A DNA stretch of 64,000 nucleotides from Scytonema millei VB511283 (lineage in GTDB: Bacteria > Cyanobacteriota > Cyanobacteriia > Cyanobacteriales > Chroococcidiopsidaceae). A program made the translations under genes and the position numbers. The stretch covers positions 504,242-568,241 of the forward strand of contig NZ_JTJC03000002.1 of assembly GCF_000817735.3 (NCBI RefSeq), read 5' to 3'. Below the pieces are notes generated by a model. It did not search any database and was not told the DNA's origin. It worked only from the letters and a program-made list of their open reading frames with translations. This document shows positions 43,089 to 53,458 of the stretch, one piece after another. How positions within the stretch are numbered: the first letter of the stretch is position 1; the number at the start of each line of letters is the position of its first letter.

Positions 43089-45230
43089 CTAGAGTGCTAT
43101 GACCTCAACTAAAGCATCGCCAACAGCGGCGGCGTGACCCATATCTGCAAACGCAGACGAGGTAGCAGCATTGATGGTATTATTGGCAAGGCTGAGTTTA
43201 CGCCAATATCCCAAAGGTGCGATCGCCACCCCAGAACGAGTCATATCGCTGACAATTGCAGGGACTTGGAAAGAACCGCGATCGTTAAATACCTTCACCA
43301 CTTGACCGTTAGCTATACCCCGCTTAGCTGCATCGTCGGGATGAATAATTACCCTCGGTTCGCCTTGAAGTTTGGCGTGCTTGGGTAAATTAGCAAAACA
43401 AGAGTTGATGAATTGGTGGGGTTTTGCCGAGAGGAGATTGAGCGGATACCGCTTTGCGAGTTCGGGGTTACTAGATGCAGATTCCCGTTGTGGCGTGTAA
43501 GTAGGCAACGGATCGATTGGTTCTCCTGGTTGATATTCTGAATATCCCTGACGAAACGCAGGCAAGACGAAGTTACTATCTACTTGTGCAGTAGCCAGAA
43601 ATTCGCATTTACCTGACGGTGTGGGAAAATTGCCTTGGGCATGAGGAACGAGATCGACCTTTAACTTGCCATAGCCCTGCTGCTGGAGCGATTCCATACT
43701 CATGTCTTGCATGACGGGTGCTGACCAGTCGAGGACTTCCATCGCCAGTTGTTCGTCAGTCAATTTGAAACATTCTTCCTCAAAACCCATCCGCGCAGCC
43801 AAACGACGGAATAATTCAGTGTTGGGAACAGCTTCACATAAAGGCGCGATCGCGGGTTGGTTTAATGTTACATAGGTATGACCCCAGGAAAACATCAAAT
43901 CTAAATTTTCAACTTGAGTCGTTGCAGGTAGAAGAATATCGGCGTAGTCGGCAGTATCGGTCATAAAATGTTCGCTGACTACCGTAAATAGATCTTCCCG
44001 TGCCAAGCCAGCCACAATCTTGTCTTGTTCTGCCGACTGCGTGACGGGGTTGCAGTTATAAACAAATAGAGCCTGAATCGGTGAGTCGAGACTCATTTCT
44101 CCCGTCAGTGCTGCTCCCAATTGCCACAAGTTAATTAATCGCGTCCCAGGCTGAATAAATTCAGGGCGATGCACGACTTCCCAACGGATGGGGAAGGGCC
44201 ACATCGGAGCTTGGAGTAATCCACCGCCTAAATGTCGCCAAGCACCGACTAAAGCAGGTAAACAACAAATGGCTCTGACTCCCTGACCGCCACCCGCCTG
44301 TTTTTCTAGCGCCACTCCCAGACGAATTACGGATGGCTGGTTAGAAGCATATTCCCTTGCTAGTGTCAAGATATCTGACACGGGAATACCTGTGATTTGG
44401 GCAACTTTCTCAGGAGGATACTGGGCGACTCGCTCTTTCAGTTCGGCATAGCCGAGAGTATACTTTTCCACATACTCAGCATCGACCAGATTTTCGCTAA
44501 TAATAACGTGCATCATTCCCAAAGCCAGCGCCCCATCTGTACCTGGTCGTAAGGGGATATGCCAGTCAGACTGGTTGGCGGTGCGAGTGCGTACTGGGTC
44601 AATTGAAACTAATTTCGCCCCGTTTTTACGTGCCTCTTGAATAAAAGACCATAAATGTACGTTGGTGCTGAGAGCGTTGCAACCCCAGAGAATGATGTAT
44701 TTAGAATGCTTGAACGTATCGGGGTCAGTACCGTGAGTCAGTCCGCAAGTCATCATGTAAGCGGTACTGGTACAGGAGGCGCAAAAGGTACGTTCGCTAA
44801 TCGTTGCACCTAAGCGATTGAAGAAAGCATCGCCCACAGTTAAGCCATTCAGCAGCCCTTCATGACCGAGATAGCTGCAAGGCATAATTGCCTCAGCCCC
44901 ATATTCGTTAATAATTTGCTTAAAGCGATTAGCAATCTCATCTAAAGCATCATCCCAAGAAATGCGCTCGAACTGCTTGCTACCCTTCGCACCCACGCGC
45001 CGCATTGGGTACAGGATGCGATCGCTACTATAAACTCGATCTAGATAATCGCTCACTTTGCCGCAGAGCGTACCACGGGTAAAAGGATGGTCTGGATTCC
45101 CTTCTACCTTAGTAGCGCGACCGTTTTCCACTGTAACTAACATCGCGCAAGTATCGGGGCAATCGTGGGGACAAGCACCAAAGACTACCGACTTCTCATT
45201 TGCTGACTTCTCACTGGCAGTACTGACCAT
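43089..45230 (-). CDS. Molybdopterin-dependent oxidoreductase (bis-MGD type, Fe-S)
   Basis: A 713-residue member of the DMSO-reductase/formate-dehydrogenase family. N-terminal 4Fe-4S ligands C20, C24, C28 and C56 (ACPHDCPDTCAM and GTLCGK). The active-site region is RTFCASCTSTAYMMTCG, and the Mo-cofactor-binding segments ILWGCNALSTNVHLW, SIDPVRTRTANQSDWHIPLRPGTDGALALG and LLSAKPHQFINSCFANLPKHA are present. There is no Tat signal at the N-terminus, so it is likely cytoplasmic. No partner Fe-S or membrane subunit is adjacent. The substrate is unknown; similar orphan proteins are loosely called formate dehydrogenase. Confidence 0.9.
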   Translation of the reverse strand: MVSTASEKSANEKSVVFGACPHDCPDTCAMLVTVENGRATKVEGNPDHPFTRGTLCGKVSDYLDRVYSSDRILYPMRRVGAKGSKQFERISWDDALDEIANRFKQIINEYGAEAIMPCSYLGHEGLLNGLTVGDAFFNRLGATISERTFCASCTSTAYMMTCGLTHGTDPDTFKHSKYIILWGCNALSTNVHLWSFIQEARKNGAKLVSIDPVRTRTANQSDWHIPLRPGTDGALALGMMHVIISENLVDAEYVEKYTLGYAELKERVAQYPPEKVAQITGIPVSDILTLAREYASNQPSVIRLGVALEKQAGGGQGVRAICCLPALVGAWRHLGGGLLQAPMWPFPIRWEVVHRPEFIQPGTRLINLWQLGAALTGEMSLDSPIQALFVYNCNPVTQSAEQDKIVAGLAREDLFTVVSEHFMTDTADYADILLPATTQVENLDLMFSWGHTYVTLNQPAIAPLCEAVPNTELFRRLAARMGFEEECFKLTDEQLAMEVLDWSAPVMQDMSMESLQQQGYGKLKVDLVPHAQGNFPTPSGKCEFLATAQVDSNFVLPAFRQGYSEYQPGEPIDPLPTYTPQRESASSNPELAKRYPLNLLSAKPHQFINSCFANLPKHAKLQGEPRVIIHPDDAAKRGIANGQVVKVFNDRGSFQVPAIVSDMTRSGVAIAPLGYWRKLSLANNTINAATSSAFADMGHAAAVGDALVEVIAL

Positions 45231-45465
45231 AGATCTATCTCTGCAAGAGCGAATGTTTGATATCTCAAGATCGAATCAGTAATTGTGTCGCGATATGTGT
45301 AAGCAAATTTACAGTTACTTGCTTGTCTCATGAATTCTTAACAAATTAGTGAATAGTGAGTCGTGTATCGTTCAGTATGATATCGAAATACTAGAAACTG
45401 CGAGCAAGTACTTTTAACTATAATTAGCTAAAAATTTAAAAAATTAATAGAGTTTGATAATAGCA

Positions 45466-45969
45466 ATGATAGTTAGAAAATTAGCAAAAACTGATGCAGA
45501 AGATTATAGACAAATTCGATTAGAAGCTTTATACAACAATCCAGATTCCTTCGGTACGACGTACCATGAAGAAACAATTAGAACGATAAATGAATTTAGA
45601 AACAGAATGCCAGAAGGCAATAACAACTTTATATTAGGCTGCTATGAAAAGCAAGAGTTAATTGGCATAATCGCATTCCATCAAGAGGAAAGAATAAAAG
45701 TAAGACATAAAGCCTATATTCGTAGTATGTATGTCAAACAACAATATCGCGGACAAGGTATAGGTAAATTACTCTTGGGTAAATTGATTGACATAGCAAA
45801 AGCTATCAATGAAATAGAAATATTATTGCTTGATGTCGTTACAAATAATATGCCAGCAGAACAACTTTATTTATCGTTTGGTTTTCAAGTCTATGGAATA
45901 GAAACAATGGCATATAAGTTTAACGATCGCTATTTCGATCTAAAATTTATGTTTCTACGGATTAAATAA
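45466..45969 (+). CDS. GNAT family N-acetyltransferase, AT-rich
   Basis: A 167-residue GNAT starting at ATG 45466 (MIVRKLAKTDAEDYRQIRLEAL); the four codons upstream from TTG 45454 are less likely. Motifs: IRSMYVKQQYRGQGIGKLLLGKLID (acetyl-CoA loop) and NMPAEQLYLSFGFQVYGIE. It is strongly AT-rich with one HIP1-like site, unlike flanking genes, suggesting transfer. It runs into the 14-bp tandem array after the stop. Substrate unknown. Confidence 0.88.
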   Translation: MIVRKLAKTDAEDYRQIRLEALYNNPDSFGTTYHEETIRTINEFRNRMPEGNNNFILGCYEKQELIGIIAFHQEERIKVRHKAYIRSMYVKQQYRGQGIGKLLLGKLIDIAKAINEIEILLLDVVTNNMPAEQLYLSFGFQVYGIETMAYKFNDRYFDLKFMFLRIK

Positions 45970-45987
45970 GCTGATACTCGGTTAGCT

Positions 45988-46144
45988 ACTGATAACTGTC
46001 AACTGATAACTGTCAACTGATAACTGTCAACTGATAACTGTCAACTGATAACTGTCAACTGATAACTGTCAACTGATAACTGTCAACTGATAACTGTCAA
46101 CTGATAACTGTCAACTGATAACTGTCAACTGATAACTGTCAACT
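45988..46144. repeat. 14-bp tandem repeat, about 11 copies
   Basis: Near-perfect ACTGATAACTGTCA units (two heptamers each) over 157 bp, between convergent genes. The LD-carboxypeptidase stop codon (46125-46127) and last residues (QLTVIS) are read from its right end on the bottom strand. It is likely length-variable. Confidence 0.95.
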
Positions 46145-47048
46145 GCCCTTTATCTGCATCTAAAGTTGCGGGAATACCAACGGGTAACGCGGCATTAACT
46201 CCATCGTGACCGAAGGGTAAATCGGAAACTATAGGAAGATTTAAATCGCTCAGGCGATCGCGCAATACTTCCTCTATAGTTAAACTAGAAATATTGGCTG
46301 GTGCTTCGCAACGGCTAAAGCGTCCTAAAGCAATACCTTTAACCTGAGTAAATGCACCACTCAAACGCCATTGTGTCAACAGGCGATCGATCCGATACGG
46401 TGCTTCGGTAACATCTTCTAAGGCAAGAATCACATCATCAAAATTCGGTTGAATCGACGTACCCAGGAGATGAGTCGCAACAGTCAGATTTGCTGGTAGC
46501 AACACACCCGTCATCACGCCACCACCCCAACCTGTACCCTGGAGGGGAGGTAGAGGACGACCTTCCACCCAATCAAATAATCTTTGTCTAGACCAATCTG
46601 GTTCCCCTGCTAGCGTCGTCAATACAGGTGCATGAACTCCTGAAATCCCTTCTTTACTCAGACTCCAGAGTAAAGCCGTGATGTCGGAAAAACCAATCAA
46701 CCATTTGGGTAATGATATAGGGGCGCACAGCTGTGCGCCCCTGCCAACCATCCACGTCCAATCTTCCAAAATCCTCATCCCACCGTAGCCACCCCTGGCA
46801 CAGAGGATACCGCGACAGTCGGGATCTTGCCATGCATCGAGGAGTTGTTGGCGACGGCTAGCGTCTGTTCCGGCTAAATATCCAAAAGTGTCGCCAATTG
46901 TAGGACTAACTTTAACTTGATAACCGCGCGATCGCCATATTTCGATCCCCTTTTCAAATGCTGCCATTTCTCGTAAAGCACCGCTAGGGGCAATTACCTT
47001 TAATAAATCTCCTGGTTTTAATGGTGGTGGCGGCTGGCAAATAAACAT
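46125..47048 (-). CDS. LD-carboxypeptidase (S66 family) with in-frame family-A insertion
   Basis: A 307-residue muramoyltetrapeptide carboxypeptidase-type protein that trims L,D bonds in peptidoglycan recycling. It has LKPGDLLKVIAPSG, LCARGGYGGMRIL, nucleophile Ser in LIGFSDITALLWSL, Glu in LALEDVTEAPYRIDR and His in LPFGHDGVNAALP. Between LEDWTW and PKWLIGFSD the protein reads [14 protein letters not shown], where the family has a short loop; those codons are family-A palindrome A5. The C-terminal TVIS and stop come from the adjacent tandem array. Confidence 0.92.
   Translation of the reverse strand: MFICQPPPPLKPGDLLKVIAPSGALREMAAFEKGIEIWRSRGYQVKVSPTIGDTFGYLAGTDASRRQQLLDAWQDPDCRGILCARGGYGGMRILEDWTWMVGRGAQLCAPISLPKWLIGFSDITALLWSLSKEGISGVHAPVLTTLAGEPDWSRQRLFDWVEGRPLPPLQGTGWGGGVMTGVLLPANLTVATHLLGTSIQPNFDDVILALEDVTEAPYRIDRLLTQWRLSGAFTQVKGIALGRFSRCEAPANISSLTIEEVLRDRLSDLNLPIVSDLPFGHDGVNAALPVGIPATLDADKGQLTVIS
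46717..46744. repeat. Family-A palindrome (copy A5) inside LD-carboxypeptidase
   Basis: TAGGGGCGCACAG and its reverse complement, read in frame on the bottom strand as [10 protein letters not shown]. Confidence 0.9.
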
Positions 47049-47144
47049 TGCTGCATATAGCGAAACTGTAGTTAGCGTAAAATATACTTGGGAGGTATAC
47101 GATTATGCAAATAGCTAATACAGATTTAATGGGAAGAATTATAA

Positions 47145-48230
47145 CTACAAAATATCCCTAAACCACTGCTCAAACCGATCGCCTAGCGCCTCTAAAGAAA
47201 ATTCTGCTTCGGCTTGTTGACGGCACGTATAACGGTCAATCTCATCCAAACGCGCGATCGCATTTACCAATCCCTCTACACTATCTGGTGTGACTAAAAA
47301 CCCCGTCTTTCCATCTTGAATAATTTCTGCTGGTCCTCCACGGCGATATGATATGACTGGTACACCGCAAGCTAAAGCTTCAATCGCTACGTTGCCGAAT
47401 GCTTCTACCCAGCGCGGAGTCATTAACATTGCCCGACATTGACGCAATTCTTGCTGCATCTTTGTTGTCGAAAGAAACCCTAAATATTCAAAAGATGCAT
47501 CGGAATAATTTTGACAAATTTGCTGCCAATAGTCTTCATCTTGAATTTTTCCCATGATTTTAAGGGGAATTTTAGCAATTTGAGCTGCCGCAATCGCATC
47601 TTCTAAGCCCTTTTCAGGAGCAATCCTCGCTAACCAAGCTAATTTGTTTTGCGGTTGAGGACAAAACTCGTATAAAGATAAATCAATGCCGCTACTGAGG
47701 TAGTATACAGGTAGATTGTTGTGCAGGGGCGCACAGCTGTGCGCCCCTACGAAGGAAAATGTTGCCCCTTGAGAGGGTGTATAAAATCCTATTGTCCCTG
47801 GAAATTGCTCTGCAACTTGTGCCACAATTTCATCCATTGCATTATAAATTGAACCCATACTGACGAAATGAGCGATGGGAGTTTTAAAAAAAGGTGTGAG
47901 ATAAAATGGCAACCAATCGTAAGCAAAATTGACAATTAAATCGTACTCATTCTGTACTTGTCTTGCATATTCGCACATATTTGCCAAGACAGAATTTTCG
48001 GGCATAGTAATGGGTGCATTTCGTTCTTGACTCTGGGCAATAACTTGTAAATTACCAGGAATTTCTATAATAGGCATTGACTCAAGTTTTGAGCCTTGGG
48101 GAGCAAGAATTTGCAGCGTATGCCCCCGCTTTATCATTTCTTGAGCGATATTGTACAGGCTTAATTCTACTCCACCCCCCAGCCCTGTACCGAGGGGTCC
48201 CACGGAAGTAGAGATAAATAACAGTTTCAA
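47145..48230 (-). CDS. GT4 family glycosyltransferase with in-frame family-A insertion
   Basis: A 361-residue retaining glycosyltransferase. The N-terminal Rossmann half begins LLFISTSVGPLGTGLGGGVELSLYNIAQEMIKRGH, and the C-terminal GT1-type half has LAWLARIAPEKGLEDAIAAAQ, FEYLGFL and EAFGNVAIEALACGVPVISYRRGGPAEI with the E-x7-E. Donor and acceptor are unknown. Between SQGATFSF and the conserved strand YYLSSGIDLSLYEF the sequence reads [15 protein letters not shown]. The first part is a translated family-A palindrome (A6), read in a different frame from A5 and A8. Confidence 0.9.
   Translation of the reverse strand: MKLLFISTSVGPLGTGLGGGVELSLYNIAQEMIKRGHTLQILAPQGSKLESMPIIEIPGNLQVIAQSQERNAPITMPENSVLANMCEYARQVQNEYDLIVNFAYDWLPFYLTPFFKTPIAHFVSMGSIYNAMDEIVAQVAEQFPGTIGFYTPSQGATFSFVGAHSCAPLHNNLPVYYLSSGIDLSLYEFCPQPQNKLAWLARIAPEKGLEDAIAAAQIAKIPLKIMGKIQDEDYWQQICQNYSDASFEYLGFLSTTKMQQELRQCRAMLMTPRWVEAFGNVAIEALACGVPVISYRRGGPAEIIQDGKTGFLVTPDSVEGLVNAIARLDEIDRYTCRQQAEAEFSLEALGDRFEQWFRDIL
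47724..47752. repeat. Family-A palindrome (copy A6) inside the GT4 gene
   Basis: GCAGGGGCGCACAG plus inverse, read on the bottom strand as VGAHSCAPL. Confidence 0.9.
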
Positions 48231-48270
48231 TTGTGGTTGGTAGTTGGTAGTTGGTAATAGGTAATTGATA
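48228..48270. repeat. Heptamer array (TTGGTAG / TAATTGA)
   Basis: Three or four TTGGTAG-type units cover the region just upstream of the GT4 start codon. Confidence 0.7.
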
Positions 48271-48482
48271 GGTGTAAGATATCGAGATTAGATTGCATTT
48301 CAACCTTTTCTAGCTACTCTACCAGCTACCCATCTGACATTGTAAGTAAGTATTGATTTTGACACGTAAGTTAAAAATTCGTTGCAATCGAAACAATGTA
48401 TATTCTAAGAAAGTTTTTGGGCAATCTATAGCTAGGAAGCTCATGCCTGCACTCTTAATGCCCATCATCTTAGTAGATAACC

Positions 48483-51374
48483 ATGAAATCGTCTCAACCG
48501 ATCGCGTCACCACAAGAGCAAGATATTCCAAAACATACAAACTTTAGAGGATTGTCTCTACGATTAGTTCTAGTCTTACCTTTTGTGCTGGAAATTGTTG
48601 GCGCAGTGGGATTGGTAGGCTATCTTTCCTTCAAAAATGGGCAAGGAGCAGTTAGCGATCTTGCCGATCGCTTGATGGATAAAAGTAGTAATTTAGTGTC
48701 CGAACACCTCAATAATTATTTAGAAACTCCTCAAAGACTCAATCAAATTAATGTTGATGCGATCGAGCTTGGTTTGTTGAACTTAAAAAATTTTAAGACG
48801 ACAGGACATTATTTTTGGAAACAAATGCAAGCTTATCCTGAAATAACTTATATTTCTCATGCACTGACAACAGGAGAATTTGCTGGTGCAGGAAGATTTT
48901 TAGCAGGAAAGGGAGTTACCATAGATGAACTTTCAGGTGCGACTAAGTGGAAAACATACACCTACACTACAGACGCTCGGGGCAACCGTGCAAAAGTAGC
49001 AGCAGTATATGATGACTACGAACCTTTAATGGAAGTTTGGTACAAGGAAACAGTTAAAGCAGGTAAACCAATATGGAGTTCAGTAGCTAACTGGGATGGA
49101 GAAAATTTAGCAGGATATATATCTATTACAGCTAATCAACCTATTTACGATCGCCAAAATCAGCTTATTGGTGTCATAGGAATCGATTTACTATTAGCCA
49201 ATATTAGTCATTTTTTACAACAATTAAAAATCAGTCCTACAGCCAGAACTTTTATTATCGAGCGTGATGGTTTACTAATTGCATCTTCTAGTACTGAAAA
49301 ACCTTTTACCATAATTAATGGCGTAGCTAAAAGGCTAAGCGTCCTGAATAGCTCGGACTCTCAAATTCAAGCTACAGCTAAACATTTACATCAACAATTC
49401 GGTGATTTTCAAAAGATTACAGGCACACAAAAACTGAATTTTCAATTACAAGGAAAAGAGCAGTTCATTCGAGTCACTCCCTGGCAAGATAAATTTGGGC
49501 TGAATTGGCTAGTCGTGACTACCATCCCCGAATCAGATTTCATGGCACAAATTCATGCCAACAACCAGACAACCATCATTCTTTGTTTTATAGCGCTTGT
49601 AGTAGCAGTTTGGTTAGGATTAATTACTTCTCGTTGGATTACTCAACCAATCCTACGTTTGAGTAAAGCTTCAGTGGCGATCGCTCAAGGAAATTTGAAC
49701 CAACAAGTAGAAGTTAAAAACATCGTTGAACTTAGAATATTGTCGCATTCTTTCAATGAGATGGCGCAGCAATTACAAGCATCCTTTGCTAATTTAGCTC
49801 AAACCAATCAAGAACTCGATCGCAAAAATCAAGAATTTATTAAAGTTAATGAAAAGTTAGATAAGGCGAACCAAGAATTAGAAATTACTAATGATGAACT
49901 CGAACTTCGAGTTGAGAAAAGAACAGTCGAATTACAACAAGCTAAAAACATAGCAGAATTAGCCAATCGTGCTAAAAGCGAATTTTTAGCAAACATGAGT
50001 CATGAATTAAGAACTCCTCTCAACGCCATTCTTGGTTTTTCCCAACTGATGAATCGCGAAGCCTCTTTAACAAAACAGCAACAGGAAAATTTGGGAATTA
50101 TCAATCGCAGTGGCGAGCATTTACTCTCGCTAATTAATGACATACTAGACTTAGCTAAAATTGAGTCAGGAAAAATGACTCTTTATCCAACTGACTTCGA
50201 TCTATATGCCTTATTAGACTTGATGGAAGAGATGTTGGCATTACGAGCAGAATCTAAGAATTTACAACTTACTATCGCTCGCAATAACAATTTACCTCGA
50301 TATATTAAAACTGACGATAAAAAATTGCGGCAAGTTTTAATTAATCTATTGGGTAATGCTATTAAATTTACTGACAAAGGAAGCATAATCTTAAGAGCCT
50401 GGTTAGGAGAGCAAAAACAAATAATAGCTAACGAGCAACCAATAACTATTCATTTTGAAGTTGAAGATACTGGTACAGGTATTGCACCCGCAGAAATTGA
50501 TAGTCTGTTTGAAGCATTTGTTCAAACGGAAACGGGTAAACAATCTCAACAGGGAACTGGATTAGGCTTACCTATTACCAAAAAGTTTATCGAACTGATG
50601 GGAGGAGAGATTACTGTTACTTCCGAGCTAGAAAAAGGTACGGTTTTTAAATTTGACATTCAAGTTTTAGCAAGCGAAGTTAATAAAGTTAGCGGACAGA
50701 AAATAATTCAAAGAGTTATTGAACTTCAACCAAATCAACAGGAGTATCGGATTTTAGTAGTAGACGATCGCTGGGAGAATCGCCAGCTTTTATTAAGATT
50801 ATTAGAACCAATTGGTTTTCAAGTTAAAGAAGCAGCTAACGGACAAGAAGCAATAGAAATGTGGCAACAATGGCAACCACATTTGATTTGGATGGACATG
50901 CGAATGCCAGTCATGAATGGTTATGAGGCAACTCAACAGATTAAATCTCATTTGCAAGGACAAGCTACTGCAATTATTGCCCTCACAGCCAGTACTCTTG
51001 AAGAAGAAAAAGCAATAGTTCTTTCAGCTGGATGCGATGATTTTGTCCGCAAACCTTTTCATGAAGAAGTCATTTTTGACAAAATGGCTCAATTTTTAGG
51101 CGTGCGATATATTTATGAAGAGATTGACTCTACAAATATTTCTGTCGCTGTAAATATTATAAATTTGACGGCGGAAGCTTTAACAATTATGTCTAATGAA
51201 TGGTTAGTCAAACTGTCGGAAGCAGCCGCTTTACTTGACGAGCAACAAATTGCTCAACTATTAACTCAGATACCCGAAGAAAATCAAGCTTTAGCTCAAT
51301 CTATCCAAAAAGAAGTCGATGAATTTGATTTCGATCGCATTATGAACCTTGCTCAAACGGCTGCCAATTTATGA
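48483..51374 (+). CDS. Cache-HAMP hybrid sensor histidine kinase / receiver
   Basis: A 963-residue hybrid kinase. Membrane helix 1 is at about residues 27-48; an extracellular double-Cache region (about 50-350) has [13 protein letters not shown] and [19 protein letters not shown]. Helix 2 is [15 protein letters not shown] (about 360-378), then HAMP, a long coiled coil, H-box [14 protein letters not shown] with H507, N-box [12 protein letters not shown]-boxes [10 protein letters not shown] and GTGLGLPI. A receiver domain carries D805 ([14 protein letters not shown]). The C-terminal 90 residues are helical without a clear HPt His. The stop overlaps the next ATG in ATGA, so it should signal to the REC-GGDEF-EAL protein. 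Confidence 0.93.
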   Translation: MKSSQPIASPQEQDIPKHTNFRGLSLRLVLVLPFVLEIVGAVGLVGYLSFKNGQGAVSDLADRLMDKSSNLVSEHLNNYLETPQRLNQINVDAIELGLLNLKNFKTTGHYFWKQMQAYPEITYISHALTTGEFAGAGRFLAGKGVTIDELSGATKWKTYTYTTDARGNRAKVAAVYDDYEPLMEVWYKETVKAGKPIWSSVANWDGENLAGYISITANQPIYDRQNQLIGVIGIDLLLANISHFLQQLKISPTARTFIIERDGLLIASSSTEKPFTIINGVAKRLSVLNSSDSQIQATAKHLHQQFGDFQKITGTQKLNFQLQGKEQFIRVTPWQDKFGLNWLVVTTIPESDFMAQIHANNQTTIILCFIALVVAVWLGLITSRWITQPILRLSKASVAIAQGNLNQQVEVKNIVELRILSHSFNEMAQQLQASFANLAQTNQELDRKNQEFIKVNEKLDKANQELEITNDELELRVEKRTVELQQAKNIAELANRAKSEFLANMSHELRTPLNAILGFSQLMNREASLTKQQQENLGIINRSGEHLLSLINDILDLAKIESGKMTLYPTDFDLYALLDLMEEMLALRAESKNLQLTIARNNNLPRYIKTDDKKLRQVLINLLGNAIKFTDKGSIILRAWLGEQKQIIANEQPITIHFEVEDTGTGIAPAEIDSLFEAFVQTETGKQSQQGTGLGLPITKKFIELMGGEITVTSELEKGTVFKFDIQVLASEVNKVSGQKIIQRVIELQPNQQEYRILVVDDRWENRQLLLRLLEPIGFQVKEAANGQEAIEMWQQWQPHLIWMDMRMPVMNGYEATQQIKSHLQGQATAIIALTASTLEEEKAIVLSAGCDDFVRKPFHEEVIFDKMAQFLGVRYIYEEIDSTNISVAVNIINLTAEALTIMSNEWLVKLSEAAALLDEQQIAQLLTQIPEENQALAQSIQKEVDEFDFDRIMNLAQTAANL

Positions 51375-53206
51375 ATGATATTCAGTTGAGTCAGACTTAT
51401 GAACGTATTTTATTGGTAGATGATATACCTGATAATTTGCGAGTTTTATCTACATCTTTAATCGAACGAGGTTATCAAGTTCGTTGTGCTAAAAATGGTT
51501 TGATGGCGTTGAATGCTGCTAGTAAAGAACCACCTCAGCTGATTTTACTGGATATCAAAATGCCAGACATGGATGGCTATGAAGTTTGTCGAAACTTGAA
51601 AAATAATGACTCGACTCGCGATATACCAGTTATTTTTCTGAGCGCTTTAGACGATGTTTTTGATAAAGTAAAAGCTTTTACAGTTGGCGGTGCAGACTAT
51701 ATTACAAAACCCTTTCAAATCGAAGAGGTTTTAGTTCGCGTTCGGCATCAGTTAGATTTGCAAACAGCAAAGGCAGAGATTTATCAGTTAAATACTAAAT
51801 TAGAACAAAAAGTCCAGCAAAGAACTGCACAACTCGAAACAGTTATTAACAAACTGAATCTAGAAATTAACGAACATAAACAAACACAAGAAAAACTCAT
51901 CCATCATGCTTTGCACGATGCTTTGACGGGTTTACCAAATCGAACGTTGTTCATGGAGCATCTGCAAAAATCTCTTTACCGTATTACTAGAAATAACGAT
52001 TATTTATTTGCCGTATTATTTATCGATCTCGACCGCTTTAAAATTATTAACGATAGCTGGGGACACGTTGTCGGCGATCGCCTTTTAATTGCGATTTCTC
52101 GTATTCTTCAAGAGTGCTGCCGTGAGTTAGATACTGTGGCACGTTTAAGTGGAGATGAGTTTACTATCTTATTAGAAAATCTACAACACTTTCAAGATGC
52201 GATCGCGATCGCCGAGCGACTGTTAGATAAACTCGCTGCTCCAATCGATTTAGATGAATATCAAGTATATATTGGTGCTAGCATTGGCATTGCTTTGGGT
52301 TCTGTAACTTACCAAACTAGCGATGAATTACTACGAGATGCCGATATTGCGATGTACCGTGCCAAGGCTTTAGGAAAAGGACGTTATGCAGTCTTCGATC
52401 GCGAGATGTACGCTCAAACGTTGCATCTTTCACAAATAGAAGTAGACTTGCGGTATGCTTTGGAACGTCAAGAATTTATCCTGCATTATCAACCAATTAT
52501 TTCTCTAACAACTGGTAGACTGACGGGTTTTGAAGCCTTGTTACGCTGGCAGCATCCACAAAGAGGATTGATTTATCCAGGGGATTTTATGACAATTGCC
52601 GAAGAAACTGGCTTAATTGTCCCGCTGGGTGAATGGATTTTACAGGAAGCTTGCCAACAGTTGCATCTTTGGCAACAAAAGTTTTCCACTGCTGCATCTT
52701 TATATATCAGCGTCAATCTCTCTAGCAAGCAAATTAAACAGTTTAACTTTGTGGATAAGTTAGCTTGGATTTTGGCTGATACTGGTTTAAGTGGCAGAAA
52801 TCTGAAATTAGAATTGACTGAAACTATGTTAATGGATCGAGGAGAAAAGACAATCGAACTTCTTTCCCAGATCAAAGAACAAAATATTCAACTCAGCATT
52901 GATGACTTTGGCACGGGATATTCCTCTTTAAGTTATTTACACCGTTTCCCGATAGATGCGCTGAAAATCGATCGCTCTTTTGTCAGTCCAATTGACGCAG
53001 AAGGCAAAAACTGTGAAATAGTCAAGACAATTATTACTCTAGCTCATGCTTTAGGAATTAAAGCGATCGCCGAAGGAGTAGAGACAGCCGCACAATTAGC
53101 TGTATTAAAAAAATTAGGATGTGAGGAAGCACAAGGATATTTCTTTGCCAAACCCGTCAACTCTCAACTAGCAGAAGCGATCGCCTCTAAAAATCCCCAA
53201 TGGTAA
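51371..53206 (+). CDS. Response regulator REC-GGDEF-EAL (c-di-GMP turnover)
   Basis: A 611-residue protein. REC domain ([13 protein letters not shown], Asp in [17 protein letters not shown]), a coiled coil (about 130-175), a GGDEF domain with active motif SGDEF and an upstream RELD inhibitory site five residues before it, and an EAL domain with all metal-binding segments: [48 protein letters not shown] and QGYFFAKP. It likely hydrolyses c-di-GMP; synthesis is possible if SGDEF is active. It overlaps the hybrid kinase by four bases. Confidence 0.94.
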   Translation: MNDIQLSQTYERILLVDDIPDNLRVLSTSLIERGYQVRCAKNGLMALNAASKEPPQLILLDIKMPDMDGYEVCRNLKNNDSTRDIPVIFLSALDDVFDKVKAFTVGGADYITKPFQIEEVLVRVRHQLDLQTAKAEIYQLNTKLEQKVQQRTAQLETVINKLNLEINEHKQTQEKLIHHALHDALTGLPNRTLFMEHLQKSLYRITRNNDYLFAVLFIDLDRFKIINDSWGHVVGDRLLIAISRILQECCRELDTVARLSGDEFTILLENLQHFQDAIAIAERLLDKLAAPIDLDEYQVYIGASIGIALGSVTYQTSDELLRDADIAMYRAKALGKGRYAVFDREMYAQTLHLSQIEVDLRYALERQEFILHYQPIISLTTGRLTGFEALLRWQHPQRGLIYPGDFMTIAEETGLIVPLGEWILQEACQQLHLWQQKFSTAASLYISVNLSSKQIKQFNFVDKLAWILADTGLSGRNLKLELTETMLMDRGEKTIELLSQIKEQNIQLSIDDFGTGYSSLSYLHRFPIDALKIDRSFVSPIDAEGKNCEIVKTIITLAHALGIKAIAEGVETAAQLAVLKKLGCEEAQGYFFAKPVNSQLAEAIASKNPQW

Positions 53207-53230
53207 TTTACTATTAATTTAATAGATTTC

Positions 53231-53276
53231 TTATACCATTTTACTAAAACTATGCTATGGACGATCCCCCCAACCC
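53231..53276. repeat. Left half of family-C element (copy C2) with target duplication
   Basis: The TTATACCATTTTACTAAAAC arm runs to GATCCCCCC. The last 10 bases before the IS (CCCCCAACCC, 53267-53276) are the left copy of the target duplication. Confidence 0.75.
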
Positions 53277-53296
53277 CAATACTTCTCGGTTAAGCC

Positions 53297-53458
53297 TTAA
53301 GCAGAGTTGGGAATCGCAAAAATAAGTTGCGGTCGTTGGGTTTCCCGCTCGAGATGATGTCGCTTCTTGGCAGGAAACTTTGACCTGGGCTTTTTGACCA
53401 CTCTCGGATTGACTCTGCCTTGAGGGGGTGGAATTTGAGCATCGAGAATCTCGCGCAT
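53297..53458 (-). CDS. Out-of-frame C-terminal tail of the IS transposase
   Basis: A 53-residue frame (MREILDAQIP start) in the -1 frame after the transposase stop, with ATG overlapping the stop (TGATG). RVNPRVVKKPRSKFPAKK looks like the usual basic C-terminus of IS4-family transposases. Either a frameshift in CCCCTTTTTGG (near 53470) separated it, or ribosomal slippage or reinitiation there makes a full-length protein. Confidence 0.6.
   Translation of the reverse strand: MREILDAQIPPPQGRVNPRVVKKPRSKFPAKKRHHLERETQRPQLIFAIPNSA

Noticed and set aside
45988-46144. CRISPR array
   Set aside because: The 14-bp units are directly adjacent with no unique spacers, and no cas genes are nearby.
48082-48303. 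73-residue bottom-strand ORF with repeated TNYQLP
   Set aside because: It is translation of heptamer array and antisense-frame GT4 sequence, without independent support.
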